Below are positions 24,601 through 32,639 of a stretch of DNA of 64,000 nucleotides, in pieces; within the stretch, counting starts at the first letter, position 1, and the number at the start of each line of letters is the position of its first letter. The notes beneath the pieces were generated by a model. The model was given only the letters and a program-made list of their open reading frames with translations. It had not been told where the DNA came from and did no database searches. The position numbers and the translations under genes were made by a program. This DNA comes from Paragonimus westermani (Eukaryota; Platyhelminthes; Trematoda; Plagiorchiida; Troglotrematidae), in NCBI GenBank assembly GCA_008508345.1, contig QNGE01002980.1, forward strand, positions 33,353 through 97,352, given 5' to 3'.

Positions 24601-27600
24601 CGGATATTTGCAGGTAAACCTACGGAGCCTAAATTGTGCCGTATGTAGCTCACTTTTTGAACAAAAAAACACAGAAGACTCATTGAAATACTTTTTCATG
24701 TTAGCAATTGACTGTTGCTGTCCATGTCCTATAATGGTTCGGAAAGAAAACCAGTTCGTTAATTAGCTTGCTGAAATCGTCCCCATGATAATGCAGCATT
24801 ATTGCCTTTCGAGTGAACAAGCTTAACTTGACAACGGTGGCCCAAACAAATAGTCCTAGAATCTAAGCAACATTGACGGACAGAAAATAAAGTTAATTTC
24901 AAAATTTAAGATTCATTGAAACGTCCCCGAGTGTAGAATGGTGCTACGTCGGATAATACAGAGGTGCCATCAAAAATCTGAAAAGTCATAATTACCGAGT
25001 TCTGTCAAAAGCATGGTCATCGTTTTCAACCTATGTGACTACGTTGTTAAACAGTCACCTGGCAGTCTCTACCGAATGCTGACGACGTTGATGGGCATCA
25101 CTAGGCACGATGAACAGGAACAAGCTGTACGTGATGAAACCATCGAACATTAAGAAACTGTTATGCGGTAATTTGGTTGAGCGTTTGGAGTTTTAGATGT
25201 GAGGGATGATTAATCTGTGCGCCACACGTAATGGGGTAAATGACTATCAAACACCACATGTCTACTTATATCCTTATGACGGGCAGATCGAGTTTCGAAA
25301 GCATTTCCGGCGTGTATCCATGATTTTCTTCTTGGTTGTGCAATCCCAGAAGTTCGAATTATTACTTAGTTTGCCTTGGACAACAGTTCTACATCGCCAA
25401 TCACGTCAACTACACGGCAGGTACCTGATGAGTTGGTGAAATATAAAGGCCTAAACCGAGATGGTCGGATTGGATCGAGGGAAACCTAGGACTGAGTCTA
25501 TGCGAATCATACATGCACGTCGAGTGTACTATACACAGTTGGAAGGACCTACTTCTGTATACGCTGTATGACGGTGTTCTTACTAGATCAAGCTGAATAA
25601 ACCATATTTGCTTCTGTTTCTGGCGCCTTAGCAACCAGTGTTTGGGTGATCCTGAACGAAACCAGATTACTCGACCCATCCCCGACACTTCTCAACAGAT
25701 GTTATGTGTGGCTCTCGTCAAGTCGTCCTCAAGCTGTGCATGCAGAGCGACCGACCACAAAATTTTGAATAAAGAGAAGCGAGCACATGTAATTTAAGGT
25801 GCACTAACTTTGGACTCTCATCTGTGAGTCACGAACCTGGAACAAATTACGTTAGCACGGAAAACTGTTTCTGTCTGCATTGTGCCCACAGTGTATGTTG
25901 AAATGAACAGCAATTTAATGAAAGAGGAAAGTGTGTTTAAGGAACTGGGACGAATGGTCAGACGTGTTGAGCAGGATGAAAGCCAGCTGCTCACTGTGTC
26001 AGCAATGTCTGTAAATGCTCAGCACGGACTGACGGAGTAAAAAGAGGTTGACAAAATTACACACAGAATCGGAACACCCTGATTTTTCGCTATGTGAACT
26101 AAGTAGCCGTAGTCCACCGTCCGATAACTTCACTATCACTAGAATCTTCGGTTACGAATACCATCTGAGACTACAATATACGGCTGTCAGTATACGGCAT
26201 GCCTGCGTCCACATCGTTTCAGATTCTTCTGTTTTGTTTCATTTTACCCAATTCCGTCTTTGTATATTTTTTCTTCATCCGGGATGTTTTCCACCATAAT
26301 TATGATGAACGAAGGCTCGAGTCACTGTACCTTCAGATCAGACCATTGTGAACGAACGAAATACTATACTTCTCTGCTACCACAAATTATGGTTTCGATC
26401 GTTGGTGATTTTGTCCTATATCTTTCTGGACCACAAATAACCCAAAACAGCTAAACTAATTTTGCAATCGACAGTGTTTACTGAGATTAGCCAAATCAGA
26501 AGAAAACAGATAAATTCAGACATAATCAACCTCTTGACGACTGCCTATATCAAGGTCAACAGGTGTTGCTTGTCACCCGAATCGTCATGACCCCTTAATT
26601 AGTGAAAAGATATGACAAGATGTCTGCGGCAGAACCACTGTTGGTTCCCCAAATTAACCTTAACTTTCACAGTGGACTTCAAGAATCAGTATCTCGGAAG
26701 CTTCTTTCTTTTCACTGATGTATGCAATGAACGTAGCGTCTTCATCGCAGAAAGAAGACATATGTTGCGATATGTTAACACTTCGTTTACTCTCATCAGT
26801 CGCAAACGTAAAACATGCAAGTTATATATGACAGACAATTAGGGATGGACAGGGTATGGACACGCATACAATCAGACCACGTATTGTCATCACCACCACG
26901 ACAACCCTATAGGTTGCTTCACCCACTTTTGTGCACATAGCGCCGGCTGGGTAGCTCTAATCACCATCACTTCGCTGAAGGCCAGTAGTTTCGGGTTCTG
27001 CTGACGTAACAATATTTTGAAAGACTTAAGTGGGACCGCCTGGTGACCTATTATCATGAGGTGTCTGGCAATCGATGATGCGGGGCTTCGAGTGACCGAT
27101 TCGCCGGTTTCCAGTTGTTGTGTCAGCCAATATGAGTGTATTTCCTAGTGATGGCTTAAAGCGTGTGCACAATCTCTCGTCAACTCAGTTCACACAAACG
27201 CAGCTGGATGTCCTCTCTCTTAGATTGAAGTTTAAAATACCACCCAAAGAAATCAACAAGTTGAACACGCAAGTGCAATTCGAATATATGTACGATCAGT
27301 TGAAAGATCTGAAGCCCACGTCTTCCGATGAGACGGGTTGGTTCCGCACAAAATTGGTAGATATTTCTAATCAATTTATATCAGAATTCATTCGTCAGCA
27401 GTGTTGTCTGAAACAGAAACACTATCAAGCCATGAAAGAATTGAGAGGAATGCAACACGTGATGTTTCTAAAGCCGGATAAAGGTTCCGGTGTTGTCATC
27501 ATGAACAAGGAGGAGTAGATGATGAAAGTGAATACCATTTTGTAAGACCAACGGAAGTTTAAGAAAGATGAGACGAGTGAAAATAACATAACGTTGGAAA

Positions 27601-29684
27601 AGCAAATAGCGAGACAACATTAGATACTGCTGTTGCACGGCCACAGATCTGAAAATCAATATAGGCACATGAAGCCAATGGGCACGGAAACATCACGAAT
27701 GAGAGCTGCGCCAGAAATACACAAGGATGAAACACCCCTGCGACCAATTTTGTGTATGAACAATTCAGCATATCATGAAGTTGCTCGATGGCTGGTTGAA
27801 ATTTTGGATCCCGTTCGAAAACTGTTATCTCCCGATTGCCTAAAGGAATATTTTGAACTAGCCAAGACATTAGAACGCGTGTCGGTGAGTTCACAAACTA
27901 CGTATTCCATTGACGTGGATTCCCTTTTTACTAACGTTCCTCTTCGTGAGACAATGAAGTTTTATGTGATTTTATCTCCAGCCCAAACTGTGATATAGGT
28001 ATTCCAATTGAATATCTTAAGGATCTCATTTTGTTGTGTACAGAAAATATCAGGTTCAATTTTGAAGATCTTTTTTATAGACAAGTGGGCGGAGTGGCTA
28101 TGGGCAGTCCGTTAGACCCAACATTAGCCTTTAGCAAAGCCATGCTGGTTAGAGCTACCCAGCCGGCGCTATGTGCACAAAAGTGGGTGAAACAACCTAT
28201 AGGGTTGTCGTGGTGGTGATGACAATATGTGGTCTGATTGTATGCGTGTCCATACCCTGTCCATCCCTAATTGTTTGTCATATATAACTTGCATGTTTTA
28301 CGTTTGCGACTGATGAGAGTAAACGAAGTGTTAACATATCGCAACATATGTCTTCTTTCTGCGCTGATGAAGTTTTTGAAGGGAACCCAGTATCTCAAGT
28401 TTCCCAAACGTTGCTTCTGTTAAAACCTGTTGTGTGTATGTATAATCACCATCATCAGAGATAAAAACACAAAAGTGGCTCTTACTGACGGATAACTGCC
28501 ACACAGCCACAAGGAAAGGAGAGAACTCTGAGCCGAAAGAAGGAAGGAAAAAAGAGACGGATCCAACTAAAAATGGTTACGTCTGTATTCAAACATTTAA
28601 CATTAAGGTGCCTACCCCTGACAAGCACGACAACAGATTTATAAGTGGAGGTAAAACGTCATCAGCAAAACAACTTCCCTACGACTTTCACTACTCCGCA
28701 TCATTAAGCGCAATTACGAACAAGGACAGCATTCATGTCACCGAGCCCGATAGGTCGTCATCCCATACAACGTCTTCAGCCACCGCTTCTGTGAATCACG
28801 AGAGTCCAAACGCAGAAAGGTAACCCAAATTACAGTGGCGAAACCCGCAGTATGTATGCGTTATGACAATATAAGCGGTTTGTGGTGCATGTGGTTACGC
28901 AGTCACCCATACGTGATATGTCAGTACTCTTGGAACTTATTCGAGGCTGGACCGTGTGAGGAACGCATAAATGCAACACACCCAACAACACATTGTAACA
29001 ATAAATGTTTAAGTTTGACACGACTGAAAGTCACTCACCGATCACGCACCAAAAATACAACGTTATTCTGAGCAGCCTTGCGAATCAGCCCCATGGCTTT
29101 TGAGCCCGAAAGGCCTGCAAGTACACGATCACAAATGGCCAAAACTTGATCACCGAAGCGTAAACCACCGAGTGCTGCGGGTGACTGATTTCTGACAAAC
29201 GAGACAAAAATCCCCTGGAAATTGATCAGAAATTTACGGCCAACCAACCGTTTTGTGGTGAATGGGAAAAAAAGAAAAAAACGACGAAACTCACATTGTT
29301 CATGTTGATCAGCTGAATGCCCACTTTCCCGTTAGTGTCCTTACATAAAACAATCCGTCGAATACCATGTTTTATCTCAGCAGAATCGCCCAGCGATTTT
29401 TGAATAGCGTTAGAATCTGCACTGGCAAATAACACTGACTGGTTTTGAGTGACTTCACTGAGGACAGGCTGCTGTGATATGGTTTCAGTAACAGGTGCAC
29501 TGACGGGGCCAGGAACCAGTTGACCAAATTCATCATAATGGAAGTGAGTCTGATCCAAATCCATGCAACCATCCACTAGATTGTAGCCCTCCAGGCTATT
29601 CTGATGTAAGCCCATGAGTTTTTGATTCTGGTGGTTTATTATTTCGTCTACTTTTAAATCTTCAAATGTTGGGTAGAGTGGCAT
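21344..29684 (-). CDS. SDCBP: Syntenin (two tandem PDZ domains), spliced
   Basis: Syntenin is a cytoplasmic PDZ adaptor that binds syndecan tails, phosphoinositides and, through N-terminal LYP motifs, ALIX, and so acts in receptor trafficking and exosome formation (family knowledge). Three coding exons are seen: 29684-29295, 29214-29039 and 21611-21344, with lengths 390 + 176 + 268 = 834 nt, exactly 278 codons including stop. The start MPLYPTFEDLKVDE matches the vertebrate MSLYPSLEDLKVDK N-terminus. PDZ1 spans roughly residues 107-190 and PDZ2 roughly 191-268. Introns are 80 bp (phase 0) and 7,427 bp (phase 2), all GT-AG. Vertebrate syntenin-1 is about 298 residues, so this protein is somewhat short, mainly at the C-terminus. 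No promoter was identified. Confidence 0.93.
21797..22300. mobile_element. Foldback (long hairpin) element in the syntenin intron
   Basis: Two inverted arms of about 235-240 bp (21797-22036 and 22064-22300) separated by a loop of about 27 bases. The inner arm is nearly perfect (for example ATACAATAATTGATT and its complement, with GGGTCAGAT next to the loop). Similarity continues outward through ACAGTTACGTAGGTT and GACACTA segments to about 21797/22300 with growing mismatch. No coding capacity. It fits a MITE-like or foldback element, or an inverted duplication. It lies about 185 bp from the PDZ2 exon acceptor within the syntenin pre-mRNA. Confidence 0.9.
22305..26730. other. Syntenin intron sequence without recognised element
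   Basis: Part of the 7.4-kb syntenin intron. The frames at 24474-24766 and 25206-25688 show no family I recognise. A CTGATGAG-GTGAAA string near 25424 was checked as a hammerhead core and rejected for lack of stems. Nothing else is supported. Confidence 0.5.
26735..26998 (-). repeat. Left inverted arm of Penelope-like element 2
   Basis: Reverse complement of 28118-28383. Shared landmarks include GAAAGAAGACATATGTTGCG, GGACAGGGTATGGACACG, CACGACAACCCTATAGG and GCGCCGGCTGGGTAGC. Similarity fades at both outer edges: at about 26731 and about 27000. The arm contains one copy of the hammerhead-like motif on the minus strand. Confidence 0.9.
26765..26807 (-). ncRNA. Degenerate hammerhead-like fold in left arm
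   Basis: The inverted copy of the motif at 28302-28344, identical in sequence on the minus strand: core TCATCAG complement at 26794-26800 with flanks TTGCGA (26765-26770) and CGCAA. Transcripts through both arms in one direction would contain the motif only once in sense. Confidence 0.4.
27120..28200 (+). pseudogene. Penelope-like RT, 3' truncated
   Basis: Frame 27120-27518 contains VHNLSSTQFTQTQLDVLSLR, ETGWFRTKLVDISNQF and VMFLKPDKGSGVVIMNKE (the KPDKGSGVVIM motif intact). After stops, 27633-27998 has RAAPEIHKDETPLRPILCM, the YHEVARWLVEILDPVRKLLS segment and TYSIDVDSLFTNVPLRETM, with the motif A aspartate retained. Frame 28031-28219 has FNFEDLFYRQVGGVAMGSPL, close to YRQ-DGVAMGSPLGP. Motif C is missing because the frame enters the inverted arm. 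At least two frame breaks. Confidence 0.9.
28118..28383 (+). repeat. Right inverted arm of Penelope-like element 2
   Basis: Mirror of the left arm. The RT frame ends inside it (the AFSKAMLVRATQPALC residues are encoded by arm sequence), which marks the truncation point of the RT. It contains the sense copy of the hammerhead-like motif at 28302-28344. Confidence 0.9.
28302..28344 (+). ncRNA. Degenerate hammerhead-like fold in right arm
   Basis: CTGATGA at 28310-28316 is followed by eight bases and GAA at 28325. Flanks TTGCGA (28304-28309) and TCGCAA (28339-28344) pair perfectly as stem I. The segment between, TGTTAACA (28329-28336), is self-complementary, as in minimal type-I hammerheads with a very short stem III. 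Stem II (28317-28324) can form only one G-C pair and the A after GAA is G, so activity is doubtful. Penelope-like elements are known to carry hammerheads, which supports a true but eroded motif. Confidence 0.45.
28440..28835 (-). mobile_element. RTE-like LINE 3' end (C-terminal codons plus 3' UTR)
   Basis: On the minus strand near 28825 the frame reads LDSRDSQKRWLKTLYGMTTYRAR then stop, matching the GPRDSQ-WLETL-DM-R-R C-terminus of RTE-like LINE proteins. The following non-coding part (to about 28440) is alignable, at perhaps two-thirds identity by eye, with 39500-39880 next to another RTE-like 3' end on the same strand. It is therefore a conserved 3' UTR, severely 5'-truncated. It lies beside Penelope-like element 2 in the syntenin intron. 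Confidence 0.65.
29039..29214 (-). CDS. SDCBP: Syntenin coding exon 2: rest of PDZ1
   Basis: The exon begins after TTCCAG with GIFVSFVRNQSPAALGGLRF, then GDQVLAICDRVLAGLSGSKA, matching vertebrate [29 protein letters not shown]. It ends VFLVRD plus two bases of an Arg codon before GTGAGT (29038-29033), phase 2. The join to exon 1 restores the DNGIFV-type beta strand without a gap. Confidence 0.92.
29295..29684 (-). CDS. SDCBP: Syntenin coding exon 1: N-terminus and start of PDZ1
   Basis: 130 complete codons. It starts MPLYPTFEDLKVDE, continues through a low-homology linker (residues about 20-105, containing YDEFGQLVPG), and enters PDZ1 with EIKHGIRRIVLCKDTNGKVG, matching the vertebrate [20 protein letters not shown]. 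The ATG lies immediately after an AG at 29686-29685 preceded by a pyrimidine run, which fixes the start. The exon ends before GTGAGT (29294-29289), phase 0. Confidence 0.92.
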
Positions 29685-29705
29685 CTAAAAGAAGAATTCA
29701 ATTAA
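29685..29705 (-). promoter_or_regulatory. Splice acceptor abutting the syntenin ATG
   Basis: On the minus strand a pyrimidine-rich run ending CTTCTTTTAG directly precedes the ATG. This is either the 3' end of a 5'-UTR intron or a spliced-leader trans-splice acceptor, a process known in flatworms. No candidate upstream 5' exon or spliced-leader gene was found in the window. Confidence 0.65.
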
Positions 29706-31160
29706 ATCATCCTACTGATGATGATGAGATTAATAATAATCTTAAAGTGAAGATTAAGTTCACGAGAGGAATTCACTGCGTATACACTTTTCAGTCGCAA
29801 ACGTGTAACAATTTGAGTTGAATAAATGAAATATCAACCGAAAAAGTATTGAAAATACCCTGTGGCTTCCTAAAGTTAAGTTTACCTTGGTTAAAAATTC
29901 AAGGCATGCGTCATGCAAGTGCTAAGTACCTTTGGGCAAACAGCGAAGACTTGAGACAAGTAATTAACAAAGCCTTGCCGAGTGTGAGCAGTTTCACCTG
30001 GTTGTACGTTGGGATCACATGGAACAATGAAATTACTTCGGATGTGTCTGATATGAGATAAGTGCCTAGTGATCGGAGACGTCAAGCTTTGGCTAGATGA
30101 AGCACGGCTATGGTTTGGTTGCTACATTGATTTTTAGCGCCACCTTAGTAAATGCTGTTCGACTCGTTTTCCCACCCATCTGCCTGTTCACTCAGTGTAT
30201 GCCACCAAAGCCACAAGCGGTCAAGTTGTACACAACTTGCATTAAAGTGATCAGCGTTTGGCGTGGTTTCACAAGTTGATGGTTGTAATGTCGAGGTTCA
30301 CTTTCGTGAAATGTTATCAGCTGTTTAGCTTACTGTCAAAATACAACATTCGTATACAGGTAGAAGTTTTGTTAAAAATCACGCGAAACTGAAGGCAGTG
30401 GCGTTCATACCGAAGAAGGTTGTCCGTTTAAGTTTGTGTCCATTTTTGCTGTTGCTGACGATCCTCATCTTTGCTGCGGTCGTGGTGCTCAGGCTGAACA
30501 AAATGTACTAGTGTCGGTCAATTTAAAGACACACAATTACCACACAAGAAACCATGAGTCTGAGTAGCAGTTTTCGCGATTTCTCCCGATTAGGGCCGAG
30601 CAGTCCAAAGGTCTATCAAGCTCCCAGATGGTCTGTTATATTATATGACAGCAAAAGCCTTATGACTATCCGGGAAATGTTACCCTCTGCATTTTCCTTT
30701 TGATTTCGGCAACATCCGAATGAAGGCGTACGGTTAAAACCATATTCCAGTGACGAATCAAATAACGATGATATTACGAACTAAATCTTATCAATTCCTG
30801 ACGAGTAGTCGGGAGAGAGCAGCCAGAAAAAGGGAAATACTAGCATTAACAGGCTGGGTACAAACACTCCAATTACACACATCCTGGTCTTATTCTTTTG
30901 GGTTTAAATTGGATAAGTAGTGCGTGCGTGGTACCACAGGTGGTGTAGCATAAGTCACTTGTGGTGAGTGATATGTGTAGGCGTCCCTCGGCTTAAGTCA
31001 TTGTAACAGACTAATGCAAACTGAATGCACCCAACCAACATCTACGTGGCTGTAATTCAATCATAATAAGCATCCCGACATTTTTAACAGACGTGCTTCT
31101 AATTTAATTAATAAGATTAATGAGATCAGTGATTTCGACCTGTCTTGGAAGTCCTAATCA
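29700..31160. other. Upstream flank of syntenin, mostly unassigned
   Basis: Contains short frames at 29849-30061, 30097-30279 and the candidate exon at 30360-30511. A short GAT/AAT-rich run lies near 29710-29740. The syntenin promoter should lie in or beyond this flank, but no core promoter motif could be defended. 30520-31160 holds nothing recognised. Confidence 0.45.
30360..30511 (+). CDS. Candidate terminal exon with a C-terminal membrane segment
   Basis: After a plausible acceptor (CGTATACAG, AG at 30358-30359) a phase-consistent frame gives 49 codons and a TAG. It has a basic stretch (KAVAFIPKKVVRLS) followed by a strongly hydrophobic helix (LCPFLLLLTILIFAAVVVL) and the short tail RLNKMY. 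This pattern fits a single-pass or tail-anchored membrane protein C-terminus. No upstream exon could be assigned and no family recognised, so it remains tentative. Confidence 0.22.
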
Positions 31161-31297
31161 TGGGGTTATCGACTGGAGTTAACAGGACAGTTACTGTGTC
31201 TCCTCTCGAGACGATCGGGCAACCTGACCATTGCTCACAAGCCAGAGTGGTTGAGCGTTCAGATTTGATGATTCGGTCGTGCCTAATGTGAGGTCAA

Positions 31298-31308
31298 TGG
31301 CGCAGTGG
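31298..31308 (+). promoter_or_regulatory. RNA polymerase III A box
   Basis: TGGCGCAGTGG fits the TRGYNNARNGG consensus at every position. It lies 35 bp upstream of the B box, a normal internal-promoter spacing. Confidence 0.75.
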
Positions 31309-31342
31309 TTAACACGGTTGCCTCATGATTGGAATGTCCGGA

Positions 31343-31351
31343 GTTCAAATC
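31343..31351 (+). promoter_or_regulatory. RNA polymerase III B box
   Basis: GTTCAAATC fits GWTCRANNC at every position and is flanked by a T-arm-like CCGG-AG/CCCGG stem. Together with the A box it makes a type-2 internal promoter that would drive transcription through the ribozyme. Confidence 0.75.
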
Positions 31352-31370
31352 CCGGCCGTGGCAAGGATAT

Positions 31371-31415
31371 GCACTACTGACGAGCTCTAATGAGAGCGAA
31401 ACTCGAGTCTAGTGC
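31371..31415 (+). ncRNA. Hammerhead ribozyme, minimal type with short stem III
   Basis: Every conserved element is present. Stem I is GCACTA (31371-31376) with TAGTGC (31410-31415), six perfect pairs. The core CTGACGA is at 31377-31383. Stem II is GCTCT/AGAGC (31384-31388, 31393-31397), five perfect pairs closed by AATG. GAAA is at 31398-31401. Stem III is ACTC/GAGT (31401-31408) with no loop, as in schistosome ribozymes whose stem III is also self-complementary. The cleavage triplet is GTC (31407-31409), so self-cleavage is predicted after 31409. The very short stem III suggests it works best as a dimer or in tandem transcripts (known for this class). Confidence 0.9.
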
Positions 31416-32149
31416 TTCTTTTCGAAAGAGGCTGGCTGGAAAGTCTATCTGAATGCGAACGCTGCGATCAAATGCGAGTGATGGTCAACTGGAAAATAAA
31501 TCTTATCAGTTAGTAAAGTCACCATATTCATCTTCAAAATGATATCTTTATGATAACTGATCAACCAAAGTGAAACACAAATCACCAGACAAGTGGTAGA
31601 TGTAAATATCCCAATTTTCTCATCACTCAGACGAATCACATTCAGCACATCACTGCCCTACTCTGGTGCAATCGACCAAACAGAACAACGTAGACATTTT
31701 AAAGGTCGGTAAAAAACAACCTGAACATTAATAAAGCGAGCTCATGGTAGTCCAATGGTTCAGTGCACTGTTGTGGACTTCAGTAAATCTGATAAATTTC
31801 AGAAACTTCACTATATCCATTCTGATTTCAGAATAGCTTGGAAACAGTCGATAACGTGGTTTGTTGATGGCGTTTCACTCATAAAACAGAAGCTTCTTCG
31901 GATCAGATATTCAGCCTGTGTAAGACCCAAAACACTACACGAACAAACGGAGATCGAAATGTACAAATTTAAAGGACAAATTTCGCTCAATATCAGAAAC
32001 AAACTAAGATTTTAATTATCAGTTGTTCACATTCGACAAACTACTGAGTGTCTAGATGTGAGATCCCACCCGAGTGAAACTCAAATCTAAAGCACCAAGT
32101 CTAAATGATTCAGTCTTAAACGACAGTCCAAATGCCAAAGTCACACAAA

Positions 32150-32618
32150 TATGTGTTCCGTTTTGCTCTGTGGTGTGGAAGCGTGACCTGTTCGCAGTGA
32201 ATGTGTCAACGGACTTGCCGTGTTTGACCACCGCTGTCTCCACCGGTTAGAGTGTGTGCAACACAACCGTTCACCGGCGCGGATTCCAGAATGCTCGGGA
32301 TACACAGTCGATTGGTCAACCAATCACAGCTTGCACTGGCTGGGCCACGCACTCCGTATGCCATATGATCGTTTTCCGTACCCGGCATTATATACTGAGA
32401 TCACCAACAGCCGTGAAACAACATGGTGGTCAAGCAACATCGTGGTCACGAAATGTGAAAATCCTGATTATCCCACTGAGGAAAGTGGTGGGTGTCACCG
32501 GTCTGACTGGGATTCTCGTGATCAGTCACACCGCGGGTTAGAAATGTTATCCAAGGTGGCGATGTGCCGTGGTCAATGGCGTACCTGCATCCACACAATT
32601 TGTGGTTCTTCCGTCTAG
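32150..32618 (+). pseudogene. RTE-like LINE C-terminal fragment
   Basis: Frame changes link VLLCGVEA-stop-PVRSECVNGLAVFDHRCL (32165-32240; TGA replaces the Trp of the E-W-P-VR motif) to LHWLGHALRMPYDRFPYPAL, then WDSRDQSHRGLEMLSKVAMC and RGQWRTCIHTIC near the end, stop at 32618. This is the VFDHRCLR ... LRWLGHVLRMP ... RDH-WLETL-DMA-RSQWRRCIHSL pattern of the C-terminus of RTE-like LINEs common in flukes. The RT proper is absent (5' truncation). Its 3' flank does not match the two minus-strand copies, so it may be another subfamily. Confidence 0.8.
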
Positions 32619-32639
32619 TCTTCCTATGTTAATTTTCAA

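Larger units (their letters stand above)
26731..28385 (+). mobile_element. Penelope-like element 2 with inverted terminal repeats
   Basis: A truncated Penelope-like RT frame (27120-28200 +) is bounded by two inverted arms, about 26735-26998 and 28118-28383. Over some 230 bp of the arms I count only about three differences. Penelope-like elements often carry such pseudo-LTRs in direct or inverted arrangement and often with hammerhead motifs (established knowledge). The RT frame stops after the GSPLGP motif and runs straight into the right arm, so the YVDD box and any endonuclease are absent. The element lies in the large syntenin intron, opposite to the gene. Arm identity suggests it is younger than the other elements here. 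Confidence 0.88.
31280..31450 (+). mobile_element. tRNA-derived SINE with hammerhead ribozyme (Sm-alpha-like)
   Basis: A tRNA-like region with pol III A box (31298-31308) and B box (31343-31351) is followed 20 bp later by a complete hammerhead ribozyme (31371-31415). This is the architecture of schistosome Sm-alpha retroposons (established knowledge). The anticodon arm pairs poorly, so it is not a functional tRNA. The 5' limit is uncertain and could reach about 31160; the 3' limit near 31450 is a guess from the loss of pattern. No terminal repeats are visible. Confidence 0.8.

Noticed and set aside
25424..25442. CTGATGAG followed by GTGAAA as a hammerhead core
   Set aside because: Too few bases between the cores to form stem II and no flanking complementarity for stem I.
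31290..31365. A functional tRNA gene
   Set aside because: A and B boxes fit, but the acceptor ends do not pair and the anticodon stem has mismatches; it is better explained as the tRNA-derived head of the SINE.
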